From positions 1 through 64,000 of the forward strand of contig JACRCN010000001.1 of NCBI GenBank assembly GCA_016219005.1: a stretch of DNA of 64,000 bases. The letters are read 5' to 3'. This DNA is from Deltaproteobacteria bacterium (GTDB lineage: Bacteria > Desulfobacterota > Desulfobacteria > Desulfobacterales > SpSt-501). The translations under genes were made by a program, and so were the position numbers. Shown in pieces: positions 33,690-42,128 of this stretch. Numbering within the stretch: the first letter of the stretch is position 1; every line of letters begins with the position of its first letter. The notes beneath the pieces are model-generated. The model made no database searches and was not told the DNA's origin. It was given only the letters and a program-made list of their open reading frames with translations.

Positions 33690-34985
33690 ATGATAACGTT
33701 GCTGGTGGTTCTGCTGCTGTTGGTCCTGATCGCCCTGGGTGTGGATATTTTCATATCCTTGGGCGTGGCGGGCGTCCTGGGAATTCTGCTTTTCCGCGGA
33801 CCTGATGCGCTGACCCTGGCAGCGACTGCCTTTTTCGGTCAGGAAACGACCTTCGAACTGCTGGCGCTTCCCCTGTTCGTCCTGATGGGTCATATCCTGG
33901 CCAAAAGCCCAATCGGCGGCGATCTTTACAGCATGGCGACGCGATGGCTCTCCTGGCTGCCCGGCGGCCTGGCCATCGCCTCGATCGGCGCCTGCACCGT
34001 CTTCGGCGCGGTCAGCGGCGTGAGCGTCGCCGGTGTCGCGGCGATCGGCTCCATGGCGGTGCCGGAGATGCTCAAGCGCGGTTATTCTTACAAGATCGCC
34101 GCCGGCTCCGTCGTTACGGCGGGCGCCCTCGCGATGCTGATCCCCCCGAGCGTTCCCTTCATCATATACAGCGCAATTACGGGAGAGTCGATCGCCAAGC
34201 TCTTCATCGGCGGCATCGTTCCCGGATTGGTTCTGTCCTTCATGCTCAGCCTCTATGTCCTCATTCGGACCATCCTATCCCCGGAACTGGCTCCCCGGGG
34301 CGCCGACACCGGCTTCACCTGGAAGGAGCGCTGGGCCAGTCTCGCCAAAGTCTGGCACACGGGCATCCTTATCCTCCTGGTACTGGGTTCGATCTACGCA
34401 GGCATCGCCACGCCGACGGAGGCGTCGGCCATCGGTACCGTGGGCGCGTTCGTTATCGCCGGCGTCGCCTACCGCAACATAAATCTGCGCCGGACCCTCC
34501 AGATCCTGAAAGAAAGCATGCGCATCAGCGTCGCCATCATGGTCATCATCGGCTGCGCCATGATCTTCGGCTCCTATCTCAACATGGTCCGCGTGCCGGA
34601 GATGCTGAGCAATTTCCTCATTGACCTCCATTTGCACCGGATGGTTCTGGTTTTGGCCATCCAGGCGCTCCTGATCGTCGGCGGCATGTTCGTGGACGCT
34701 GCCTCGCTCATCGTGATCACGACCCCGATCCTGTTGCCCCTGATCAAGGCCTTGGGCTTCGATCCGCTCTGGTACGGAATCGTCCTGGTCATCAATCTCG
34801 AGCTGGCCGTCGTAACGCCTCCCGTGGGCCTCAATCTCTACACGTTGAAAAGCTGCGTCCCATCGCTGTCGCTGGAGGAAATCATCGAGAGCAGCATGCC
34901 CTTCCTGATGGTCGAGCTGCTCTGCCTTCTTATATTCACTTTATACCCGTCTTTGAGCCTTTGGTTGCCAAACTTGGTCCAATAG
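33690..34985 (+). CDS. dctM: TRAP transporter large permease DctM
   Basis: A 431-residue protein of about 12 membrane segments with the DctM signature stretches SIGACTVFGAVSGVSVAGVA, LIPPSVPFIIYSAITGESI and TPPVGLNLYTLKS. It imports a carboxylate using an ion gradient, together with the small permease (36074) and binding protein (35024). The order M-P-Q is uncommon but all three parts are present. Confidence 0.92.
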   Translation: MITLLVVLLLLVLIALGVDIFISLGVAGVLGILLFRGPDALTLAATAFFGQETTFELLALPLFVLMGHILAKSPIGGDLYSMATRWLSWLPGGLAIASIGACTVFGAVSGVSVAGVAAIGSMAVPEMLKRGYSYKIAAGSVVTAGALAMLIPPSVPFIIYSAITGESIAKLFIGGIVPGLVLSFMLSLYVLIRTILSPELAPRGADTGFTWKERWASLAKVWHTGILILLVLGSIYAGIATPTEASAIGTVGAFVIAGVAYRNINLRRTLQILKESMRISVAIMVIIGCAMIFGSYLNMVRVPEMLSNFLIDLHLHRMVLVLAIQALLIVGGMFVDAASLIVITTPILLPLIKALGFDPLWYGIVLVINLELAVVTPPVGLNLYTLKSCVPSLSLEEIIESSMPFLMVELLCLLIFTLYPSLSLWLPNLVQ

Positions 34986-35023
34986 TTTTTTTTAACAGAG
35001 ACTGTTCCCCTAAGGAGGAAGCC

Positions 35024-36067
35024 ATGGAAAATCTTACGCGAAGAAATTTCTTACGAGCAGCAGGGGCGGGAGCGGGCATCATGATGTTCGGCCTGTCCGA
35101 TCGATGGATCACCGAAGCTCTTGCCAGCGTGCCTACGTATACCGGGGTCACCTATCTGACGCCTGCGTACAAGGACCTCTTCCCGCCGATCAGTGCTTTC
35201 GTTGACCGCTTGAAAAAGCACCCCGACCTCATGAAGGTCGACTTTTTTGATTCCGGAACGCTCGTCAAGACCGACGAGCAGGTGTCGGCGTTGCGGGCAG
35301 GAACGATCCAGTTCATGTTCCATACGACGTCGTACATCACGCGCAATTACCCCATTTTGGGGCTGTTGGGATTGCCCAGCCTCTGTGAAAATCTGTACGA
35401 ACACGGCGAAAGACTTGCCATGGAAAGTCCCCTGTGGAAGTTGATCAACGACGTCCTCGCCCAGAGCAACACCTTCATGCTGACCGCCGGCGGCGGCATC
35501 CTCGAGCCGGAGTATATCTGGAGCGGAAACAACAAGATCGCCAGCCTCGCGGATCTGAAAGGCAAGCGTGTCCGTACCGTCAGCTTCGAAGCGGAGGAAG
35601 TGTTGAAGCCTTACGGTGTCGGCGGCGCGCGCATCCCCTCCTCGGAGCTGTACCTGGCCGTTCAGCGGGGAACGGTGGACGCGACCTTGGCGAACATCAG
35701 CACGATCATGGGACGGAAAATCTACGAACAGGTCAAATACTGCTACAAACTGCCCATGACCGCGTTTTCCATCGCCATTTTCTTTTTGAAAGACAAATGG
35801 GACCAGATGCCCGACAAGGTAAAAGCCGCATTCTGGGACGCAGGCAAAGAGTTCGACCGGACCTACGCAGCAAGTATCAACAAGGTATTCTATCCGGAGC
35901 AGTTCTGGCCGCAGATCGAAAAGGCGGGCATCAAGATCTTCAAACCCACGGCCGAGGAACTGAAGGATTTTGAAGAGAAGAGCCAGCCCGTGTGGGCCTG
36001 GTGGAAGAAGCAGATCGGCGAGGAAGTAGGTCAGAAGGCCATCAACCTATCGTTGGCTAAAGGATGA
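35024..36067 (+). CDS. dctP: TRAP transporter substrate-binding protein DctP
   Basis: A 347-residue binding protein with a twin-arginine signal (TRRNFLRAAGAGAGIMMFG), so it is probably exported folded by Tat. The DctP fold is supported by VSALRAGTIQFMF, LKGKRVRTVSFEAEEVLKP (quoted in part) and VQRGTVDATLANI, where an Arg usually clamps the substrate carboxylate. The start at 35024 follows AAGGAGG; upstream in-frame codons are not needed. Confidence 0.9.
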   Translation: MENLTRRNFLRAAGAGAGIMMFGLSDRWITEALASVPTYTGVTYLTPAYKDLFPPISAFVDRLKKHPDLMKVDFFDSGTLVKTDEQVSALRAGTIQFMFHTTSYITRNYPILGLLGLPSLCENLYEHGERLAMESPLWKLINDVLAQSNTFMLTAGGGILEPEYIWSGNNKIASLADLKGKRVRTVSFEAEEVLKPYGVGGARIPSSELYLAVQRGTVDATLANISTIMGRKIYEQVKYCYKLPMTAFSIAIFFLKDKWDQMPDKVKAAFWDAGKEFDRTYAASINKVFYPEQFWPQIEKAGIKIFKPTAEELKDFEEKSQPVWAWWKKQIGEEVGQKAINLSLAKG

Positions 36068-36073
36068 AAAGGC

Positions 36074-36586
36074 ATGAATACCTCGGCGGGATTTATTCCA
36101 CGGCTTTCTCGGACGGTGGGTATCCTGGGCATTGCGGCGATGGCCTTCATGGTCGTAAGCCTCTTTTACGACGTGATGATGCGCTACCTTTTCGCCGCCC
36201 CGACGCATTGGGCATTGGAGGTCAATACCTTCCTCCTCTTGTTTCTCTGCACCGTTCCGACGGCGGACGTCCTGAGTTCCGACGTCCACATCCGCGTCAC
36301 CTTCCTGACCGAGCGGATGCCGCCGCGTATCGTTGAGCGGCTGCCGATCCTGCGGGCGGTGGCGGGAATCCTCTTCTGTGCCGCCATGGCCTGGAAGGGT
36401 TCCATCATGAGTTGGCAGGCCTGGCAGCACAACGACCGCATGTCCACATCGTTGGGTACGCCCATGTTCATCCCCTATCTTTTGCTTCCGCTCGGTTTTA
36501 TTCTGCTGGGTCTTCAGTACGCAATTCTACTCAGGTCGGGATTGACCCCGCAACCGAAGGAGGCCCAGCCGGGACAGCAGATCTGA
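36074..36586 (+). CDS. dctQ: TRAP transporter small permease DctQ
   Basis: A 170-residue membrane protein of four predicted helices in the DctQ pattern (VVSLFYDVMMRYLF, then WALEVNTFLLLFLC and a C-terminal LLLPLGFILLGLQYAILL). It starts 6 bases after the binding-protein gene. Confidence 0.87.
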   Translation: MNTSAGFIPRLSRTVGILGIAAMAFMVVSLFYDVMMRYLFAAPTHWALEVNTFLLLFLCTVPTADVLSSDVHIRVTFLTERMPPRIVERLPILRAVAGILFCAAMAWKGSIMSWQAWQHNDRMSTSLGTPMFIPYLLLPLGFILLGLQYAILLRSGLTPQPKEAQPGQQI

Positions 36587-36726
36587 ACCCAGGCAACCGA
36601 AACTGGACAAGGTGGAAAGACCACATCATCCGCATTTTTGCAGGGAGTGACTGGGGGTGCTGTAATTCCGACCCTTATGCCGCTCCAAAGGGGAACATTA
36701 CAATTATCGGAAAGGAGGTAGTCGCG

Positions 36727-37716
36727 ATGAGATTGTTCGGACGTTTTCTTTTGGCGGGGTTGGTTCTGGTGGGAGGGGGGTTGCTGTTCAACGATGCATC
36801 GCAGGCCGGATACCCGGACAAGCCGGTGGAGTTCATTGCACCGGCCAACCCGGGTGGTGGGTGGGATCTCACCTGCCGCATGTCGGCCCAAGTGCTCAAA
36901 GAGGCCGGTCTGGTCACGCAGCCAATTGTGGTCGTCAACAAGCCTGGCGGGTTCGGGGTGGTGGCCATGACCGACATAACCAGAAACCGGGCCAAAGACC
37001 AGAATGTGCTGGTTGCCTTCTCGGCCGTGCTCACCACCCAGATGGCCATCAAGAAGAACCCTTTTACCTACAAGGATGTTACACCCGTAGCAGCCCTCTT
37101 CGTGGACTACGGCGCCATCGCCGTCCGGAAAGACTCCAAGTACGCCTCCTTCAAGGACCTGGTAGAGGATTGGAAAAAGCAGCCGGGAGGAATCAGCTTT
37201 GCGGGCAGTTCTCCTCCGGGGGGACTGGACCACATAAGGATCGCCATGATGGCCAAGGCGCTGGGGCTGCCTTTGAAAGACCTGCGCTACGTGGCGTTTC
37301 AGGGCGGCGCGGATGCATTGGCCGCGCTTTTGGGCGGTCACGTGACGGCCTTTGTGGGTGAGGCCGGGGAAATTGCGGGACACGCCGAGTCGGGCACCAT
37401 ACGGCCCCTGGCCATCCTATCGGACCGCAAGCTGACGGGTATCTTTGAGAAGGTCCCCATGGCCAAGGAGTTTGGAGTGAACGTCTCCTCCGCCAACTGG
37501 CGGGGCTTTTACGCCGCTCCCGAGATAAAGAAGGAAAACCTCAAGTTCTGGGAGGAAACCTTCGGCAAGATGGTGAAGACCAAGCAGTGGGCCGATGTCC
37601 TCGAAAAGCAGGCCTGGGTCGACCTCTTCCTCACGGGAGACAAGCTCCAGAAATTCCTCGATGACGAATTGGCCATGTACCAGAACCTGGCCAAGGAATT
37701 GGGACTCGTGCAATGA
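36727..37716 (+). CDS. tctC: tripartite tricarboxylate transporter binding protein TctC
   Basis: A 329-residue periplasmic binding protein of the TctC/Bug family. It has a Sec signal peptide (FLLAGLVLVGGGLLF ... SQAG) and then YPDKPVEFIAPANPGGGWDL, the hallmark Bug-family start. The start at 36727 has AAGGAGG upstream; the longer frame from 36412 overlaps dctQ. It is coupled to tctB by an ATGA overlap. Confidence 0.93.
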   Translation: MRLFGRFLLAGLVLVGGGLLFNDASQAGYPDKPVEFIAPANPGGGWDLTCRMSAQVLKEAGLVTQPIVVVNKPGGFGVVAMTDITRNRAKDQNVLVAFSAVLTTQMAIKKNPFTYKDVTPVAALFVDYGAIAVRKDSKYASFKDLVEDWKKQPGGISFAGSSPPGGLDHIRIAMMAKALGLPLKDLRYVAFQGGADALAALLGGHVTAFVGEAGEIAGHAESGTIRPLAILSDRKLTGIFEKVPMAKEFGVNVSSANWRGFYAAPEIKKENLKFWEETFGKMVKTKQWADVLEKQAWVDLFLTGDKLQKFLDDELAMYQNLAKELGLVQ

Positions 37717-38165
37717 TTCGAGCCGAGCGAATCGGGGCCACCGTCGTCCTGCTCCTGGGGGCCGGGTACCTGTGGGAGGCCATCTTCATGGAGGAGGTCA
37801 CCATCGGAGACCCGCTCGGTCCAAAGGTCTTTCCCATAATCCTAGGCGCGTTGATGGTGGCCATCGGTTTTTCCTTGCTGATCCGGCCGGCGGGCGTTTC
37901 GCAGTCCCAACCCTTCACTAAAACGGCAGCAAGCGCGCTCGTTCTGGCGGTGCTGTTGTGCGCCTACGGCTTCGGCATCGAGTGGATCGGCTACCCGGTT
38001 GCGACCTTTCTGTTCCTTCTCGCCGCCTCCCGGCTTCTGGGAGAGAAATCGTGGGTTGCGGGCCTTGTGATTCCGCTGGCTGTCAGCATTGGAGTCTTCG
38101 TACTTTTCACCCGCGCCTTGGACATCCCATTACCGCTGGGGTTCATCGAGAAGCTGATGGAGTAA
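37713..38165 (+). CDS. tctB: tripartite tricarboxylate transporter small permease TctB
   Basis: A 150-residue membrane protein with four hydrophobic segments. GDPLGPKVFPIILGALMVAI is the typical TctB motif after the first helix. It overlaps tctC by four bases and is followed 11 bases later by tctA. Confidence 0.88.
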   Translation: MIRAERIGATVVLLLGAGYLWEAIFMEEVTIGDPLGPKVFPIILGALMVAIGFSLLIRPAGVSQSQPFTKTAASALVLAVLLCAYGFGIEWIGYPVATFLFLLAASRLLGEKSWVAGLVIPLAVSIGVFVLFTRALDIPLPLGFIEKLME

Positions 38166-38176
38166 GCAAATACACT

Positions 38177-39676
38177 ATGATCGAAATCATGAATCATCTG
38201 GGATACGGCCTCCAGATCGCCCTGGCCCCCATCAACCTCCTCTATGCTTTCATCGGGTGTTTGGTGGGAACTCTCATCGGCGTATTGCCGGGCATCGGGC
38301 CCGCGGGCGGCATGGCGCTTCTCATCCCCCTGACTTACGGAAAAGAGCCCGCCAGCGCGATCATCCTGCTGGCGGGCATTTACTACGGCGCCATGTACGG
38401 GGGGTCCACGACATCCATCTTGCTGAACGTACCCGGGGAGGCGGCCTCCGTGGTCACCACCCTGGACGGCTACCAAATGGCGAGAAAGGGGCGTGCCGGT
38501 CCGGCGCTTTCAATTGCAGCCATCGGGTCTTTCATCGCCGGTACGATCGGGGTGGCGCTGCTCATGATGCTCGGGCCTCCGATGGCCAAGGTGGCGCTGC
38601 AGTTCGGACCTGCGGAGACCTTCGCCCTGATGGTCTTCGGGCTTTCAACCGTAACCAGCCTGGCGGGTAAATCCGTACGCAAGGGATTGGTCGCGAGCAC
38701 CTTCGGGCTGATGCTGGCCACGGTGGGAAGCGATCTGCCCACGGGCATCCTCCGGTTTACCTTTGATATCCCCAAGCTGATGGAAGGTGTCGACATTATC
38801 GTGGTGGCCATCGGTTTGTTTGCGGTCTCCGAGATCCTCAGCAGTGCTGAGGAAATGAGGGCCGGCGAATTCGTGGTGGAAAAGGTCGATCGGATTTGGC
38901 TGTCGCTGCAGGATTTTCGCCGAAGCGTGGGGGCAATTCTGAGGGGTTCGTTTTTGGGATTCCTAATCGGGGTTCTGCCAGGGGCTGCCCACGTGACGGC
39001 GTCCTTCCTTTCGTACACGCTGGAAAAGCGATTGTCCAAGGAGCCCGAGCGCTTCGGCCAGGGTGAGATTCGGGGGGTTGCAGCGCCCGAGTCCGCCAAC
39101 AACTCTGCGGCATGCGGAGCCCTGATCCCGCTTCTCACCATGGGGCTTCCGGCATCCGCGGTGACGGCTGTCCTCTACGGTGCACTGCTCATGACCGGGG
39201 TCCGCCCCAGCCCGTTTCTTTTCCAGAAACACCCGGACGTGGCCTGGGGGCTGATCGGCAGCATGTACATCGGCAATGCGATGCTCCTGATTCTAAACCT
39301 TCCCCTGGTCGCCGTGTGGGTCAAGATCCTGAAGACCCCGCCACGGTGGCTTTTTCCCATCGTGCTGGCCATCTCTTTCGTGGGCGTATACAGCGTGAAT
39401 CGTTCCGCGCTGGATCTTCTTCTGGCCACTATCCTGGGGGTTCTGGGCTACTGCATGCGGCGGCTGGACTATCCGTTGGCCCCGGTCATTCTGGGTCTCG
39501 TGCTCGGGGATCTCCTGGAGCAGGCGCTTCGACAAACCCTGATGATCTCCGGGGGCAGTCTGGAGATCTTCTGGCGAAGCCCTATTGCCATGACGCTCTT
39601 CGTGCTGGCCGCGGCCGTCGTGGCGCTGCCCCAGGTGCTGTATCGCGGCAAGGTGAAACCTGCGGTGGAGTCGTGA
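38177..39676 (+). CDS. tctA: tripartite tricarboxylate transporter large permease TctA
   Basis: A 499-residue permease of about 12 helices. It carries the TctA signatures GTLIGVLPGIGPAGGMALL, YYGAMYGGSTTSILLNVPGE and IPLLTMGLPASAVTAVL. The start was set at 38177; the longer frame from 37958 runs through tctB. With tctBC it makes a second, unrelated carboxylate transporter in the same locus. Confidence 0.93.
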   Translation: MIEIMNHLGYGLQIALAPINLLYAFIGCLVGTLIGVLPGIGPAGGMALLIPLTYGKEPASAIILLAGIYYGAMYGGSTTSILLNVPGEAASVVTTLDGYQMARKGRAGPALSIAAIGSFIAGTIGVALLMMLGPPMAKVALQFGPAETFALMVFGLSTVTSLAGKSVRKGLVASTFGLMLATVGSDLPTGILRFTFDIPKLMEGVDIIVVAIGLFAVSEILSSAEEMRAGEFVVEKVDRIWLSLQDFRRSVGAILRGSFLGFLIGVLPGAAHVTASFLSYTLEKRLSKEPERFGQGEIRGVAAPESANNSAACGALIPLLTMGLPASAVTAVLYGALLMTGVRPSPFLFQKHPDVAWGLIGSMYIGNAMLLILNLPLVAVWVKILKTPPRWLFPIVLAISFVGVYSVNRSALDLLLATILGVLGYCMRRLDYPLAPVILGLVLGDLLEQALRQTLMISGGSLEIFWRSPIAMTLFVLAAAVVALPQVLYRGKVKPAVES

Positions 39677-39982
39677 CCATGGCGCGCTCTATGATCGCTG
39701 CCGCACGGTGTTCCGGTTTATCGTTGCCCATCCCCGGCCAACCCGCCGGAATTTGACAGCTTTGTAAACGTCGCCTGCGGATCGACTTCCCATGAAGTTG
39801 AACCTTTTTACTATGGGAGGGGCATGTAGAATAAGGCAGACTGATGCCGCCGGTCGCTGTGCTGCTGCAAATTCCCAAGATACTTGGAATAGATTCTCGT
39901 TCCTGAAAATGACACGATTCTGCCCGCTTTCATGGCAGACGAAAAGGGGCGGCTTCGCAATAACCCGAGGCGAAGTTTTTCA
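39677..39982. other. convergent intergenic stretch after tctA
   Basis: About 300 bases with no recognised gene between convergent tctA and the XRE-cupin gene. A candidate terminator lies at its right end (39953-39980). TTCCGG/CCGGAA near 39713-39752 can pair across a 29-base loop. No copy of repeat families A-D is seen. Confidence 0.4.
39953..39980 (+). terminator. candidate rho-independent terminator after the tct operon
   Basis: CTTCGC (39953-39958) and GCGAAG (39970-39975) form a six-base-pair stem followed by TTTTT (39976-39980). The stem is short and the position is 280 bases after tctA. It also lies 3 bases beyond the stop of the convergent regulator. Confidence 0.4.
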
Positions 39983-40618
39983 TCACCCTTGGTAGATGAC
40001 GGCCAGGATCGTCGCCTTGTCTTTGTTGGCCGAAATGATATGCGGGGTGGTGGCCAAATAATAGGCGCTGTCGCCGGGCTCGAGCTCGAAGCGCTCTCCG
40101 CCGATTTCAAGAAGCACTGTTCCGTCCAGGACAAAAACGAACTCCTCGCCGTCGTGCAGGGACACGTCCTTCTCCGTGGCGGTGAGCAGCTGGACTACGA
40201 ACGCCTCCATATGGCGTCCCTTCACGCCTGGGGCGAGACTTTTGTAGCTGTACAGGTGTTTCTTGCCGGTCTTTGTGGTGGACAGAGCTGCGGCGCGGCG
40301 CTCCCGCTTGCGGGTGATGGAATACGATTTTTCACCCGTGCCGGAGACCAGCCGGCCGAAGGCGCTGTCCAGGGCCTTGGAGAGCTTGATCATGGCCCCG
40401 AGCTGAGGCTGGACATCGCCTTCCTCGATCCCGGCAAGGAAGGCTACCTCAAAGCCGGTAAACTTGGACAGGTCATCCAGAGAAACGCCTTTTTCCTCGC
40501 GAAGGGCGCGGATGCGGACGCCGATCGCCTCGACTTCACGGGTCGCGGGCGCGCTCAGCTCGCCGGTCAAATTTTCAAAAAAGTCATCGAACACGGATTT
40601 TCGGCCTTTGGATTTCAT
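39983..40618 (-). CDS. XRE-family regulator with C-terminal cupin
   Basis: A 211-residue regulator. A helix-turn-helix at about residues 32-90 (IGVRIRALREEKGVSLDDLS ... GDVQPQLGAMIKLSKAL) is followed by a cupin-2 domain (SLHDGEEFVFVLDGTVLLEI and GDSAYYLATTPHIISA). This architecture senses small molecules, often in amino acid or CoA-ester metabolism. It stands alone, between the tct operon and the acyl-CoA dehydrogenase; either could be its target. Confidence 0.9.
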   Translation of the reverse strand: MKSKGRKSVFDDFFENLTGELSAPATREVEAIGVRIRALREEKGVSLDDLSKFTGFEVAFLAGIEEGDVQPQLGAMIKLSKALDSAFGRLVSGTGEKSYSITRKRERRAAALSTTKTGKKHLYSYKSLAPGVKGRHMEAFVVQLLTATEKDVSLHDGEEFVFVLDGTVLLEIGGERFELEPGDSAYYLATTPHIISANKDKATILAVIYQG

Positions 40619-40640
40619 GGGCGCTCCTTAGAATCAAATA

Positions 40641-40748
40641 GGGTTCCAGGCTCCGAGGGTTCAGGATTTCAGGGGCACCGGTCCCGGGTGTCCAAGAGAT
40701 CGATGCTGCGATTTTTCACTTGGCCCTTTGAATCCTTGAACCCTTTCA
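40641..40748. repeat. inverted pair of degenerate 8-bp tandem arrays
   Basis: 40641-40675 reads GGGTTCCA/GGCTCCGA/GGGTTCAG/GATTTCAG. 40721-40748 carries the complementary type (TTGAATCC/TTGAACCC). As at 16263-16394, the two arms face each other across about 45-70 bases. The pair sits between the acyl-CoA dehydrogenase stop and the XRE-cupin start. Confidence 0.65.
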
Positions 40749-40752
40749 TTTC

Positions 40753-41910
40753 CTACAGACACTTCGCCCCGATGTGCCGGGCAATGACGATGCGCTGCAC
40801 TTCGGAGGTGCCTTCGCCGATCTCCAAAAGTTTCTGGTCCCGGTAGAAGCGCTCCACGTCGTACTCCTTCATCAGGCCGTAGCCGCCATGAAGCTGCACG
40901 GCGTGGTTGGCGCAGCGGTACATGACCTCGGAGCAGTAGAGCTTGGCCATGGCGGCCTCCTTGGAAAACGGCAGCTCGTTGTCGCGCAGCCAGCAAGCCT
41001 TGTAAAGAAGCAGGCGGGCGCACTCGATCTCCATGGCCATGTCCGCCAGCTTGAAAGCGTTGGCCTGGAAAGTGGCGATGGGCCGGCCGAACTGTTCGCG
41101 CTCGTTGGCGTACCGCACGGCCCGGTCGAAACAGCCCTGGGCGCCGCCCAGGCCCATGGCGGCGATGGACAGACGCCCACCGTCCAACGTCTGCATCATC
41201 TGGTGGAAGCCGCTGCCTCTCGGCCCCAGCAGGTTGTCCTTGGGGACGCGGCAGTCTTCGAAGTAAAGCTCGGCGGTGTTGGAGGCGCGCCACATCATCT
41301 TGCCGTGCATCGGTTTGGCGGTGAAGCCCCGGGTGCCGGCCTCCACCACGATGCAGGACAGCTCGGCTTTCCCGTCGTTGCGCACGCCGGTGCGGGCCAG
41401 CACCGTGACCCCGCTGGTGATGCGCGTGGCGGCATTGGTGATGAAAATTTTGCTGCCGTTGATCACCCACTCGTTGCCGTCGAGGACGGCGTTGGTCTTG
41501 GAGTTGGAGGCGTCCGATCCGGCGTTCGGCTCGGTGAGCCCGAAGCCCCACAGCGCTTCGCCCTTGCACAGCTTTGGCAGATATTTCTTCTTCTGCTCCT
41601 CGTTGCCGAAATAATACAAAGGGCCGATGCCCAGGGAGTTTTCGGCCGCCACGGTGGCGGCATGCGACCCATCTGCCCGCGCGATCTCCTCCACGGCGAT
41701 GATGTAGGAGAGATAGTCCATGGCCTGGCCTCCGTATTTGTCGGAGACGAAGACCCCGAACAGCCCCAGCTCGGCCATTTTCTGCATCGTTTCGTAGGAG
41801 AACTCCTCCTTCTCATCGAGTTCCCGGGCAACGGGCTGGATCTCGTTTTCAGAAAAGCTGCGAACCGACTCCCTGAGGATCTCGTGCTCGGACGATAGGC
41901 TGAAGTCCAT
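40753..41910 (-). CDS. acyl-CoA dehydrogenase
   Basis: A 385-residue FAD enzyme of the acyl-CoA dehydrogenase family beginning MDFSLSSEHEILRESVRSF. Signature motifs are GFGLTEPNAGSDAS and LHGGYGLMKEYDVERFYRD, where the catalytic-base Glu (within MKEYDVER) and the flavin-contact region lie, and LEIGEGTSEVQRIVIARHI. It oxidises an acyl-CoA at the alpha-beta bond and passes electrons to ETF. The start at 41910 has AAGGAG upstream; the 59-codon in-frame extension is unsupported. Substrate class is not certain; short or branched acyl-CoA is likely from size. Confidence 0.92.
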   Translation of the reverse strand: MDFSLSSEHEILRESVRSFSENEIQPVARELDEKEEFSYETMQKMAELGLFGVFVSDKYGGQAMDYLSYIIAVEEIARADGSHAATVAAENSLGIGPLYYFGNEEQKKKYLPKLCKGEALWGFGLTEPNAGSDASNSKTNAVLDGNEWVINGSKIFITNAATRITSGVTVLARTGVRNDGKAELSCIVVEAGTRGFTAKPMHGKMMWRASNTAELYFEDCRVPKDNLLGPRGSGFHQMMQTLDGGRLSIAAMGLGGAQGCFDRAVRYANEREQFGRPIATFQANAFKLADMAMEIECARLLLYKACWLRDNELPFSKEAAMAKLYCSEVMYRCANHAVQLHGGYGLMKEYDVERFYRDQKLLEIGEGTSEVQRIVIARHIGAKCL

Positions 41911-42052
41911 AGGCGCTCCTTGTGTTGGGCGGGTTCCTGCGAACAAATGTTGATGACTTGGCACCCAGCGGCTTATCTGATAAGAGAAGGGCGCATGAAA
42001 GGCACATTCGCGCCGGGCCGTTTGCCGCCTGCAATTGCTTGAATGGAAGATC

Positions 42053-42081
42053 GTTATAAGCGGAAGGTAAAGCCTTGTCAA
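42053..42081 (-). promoter_or_regulatory. sigma-70 promoter for the acyl-CoA dehydrogenase gene
   Basis: On the minus strand TTGACA (42081-42076) and TATAAC (42058-42053) are 17 bases apart, a near-consensus promoter about 140 bases before the ATG at 41910. Confidence 0.65.
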
Positions 42082-42128
42082 TAACATAAACAGCGTTCAG
42101 AAAATAAGATTGGACCTTGTTTTGCCTT

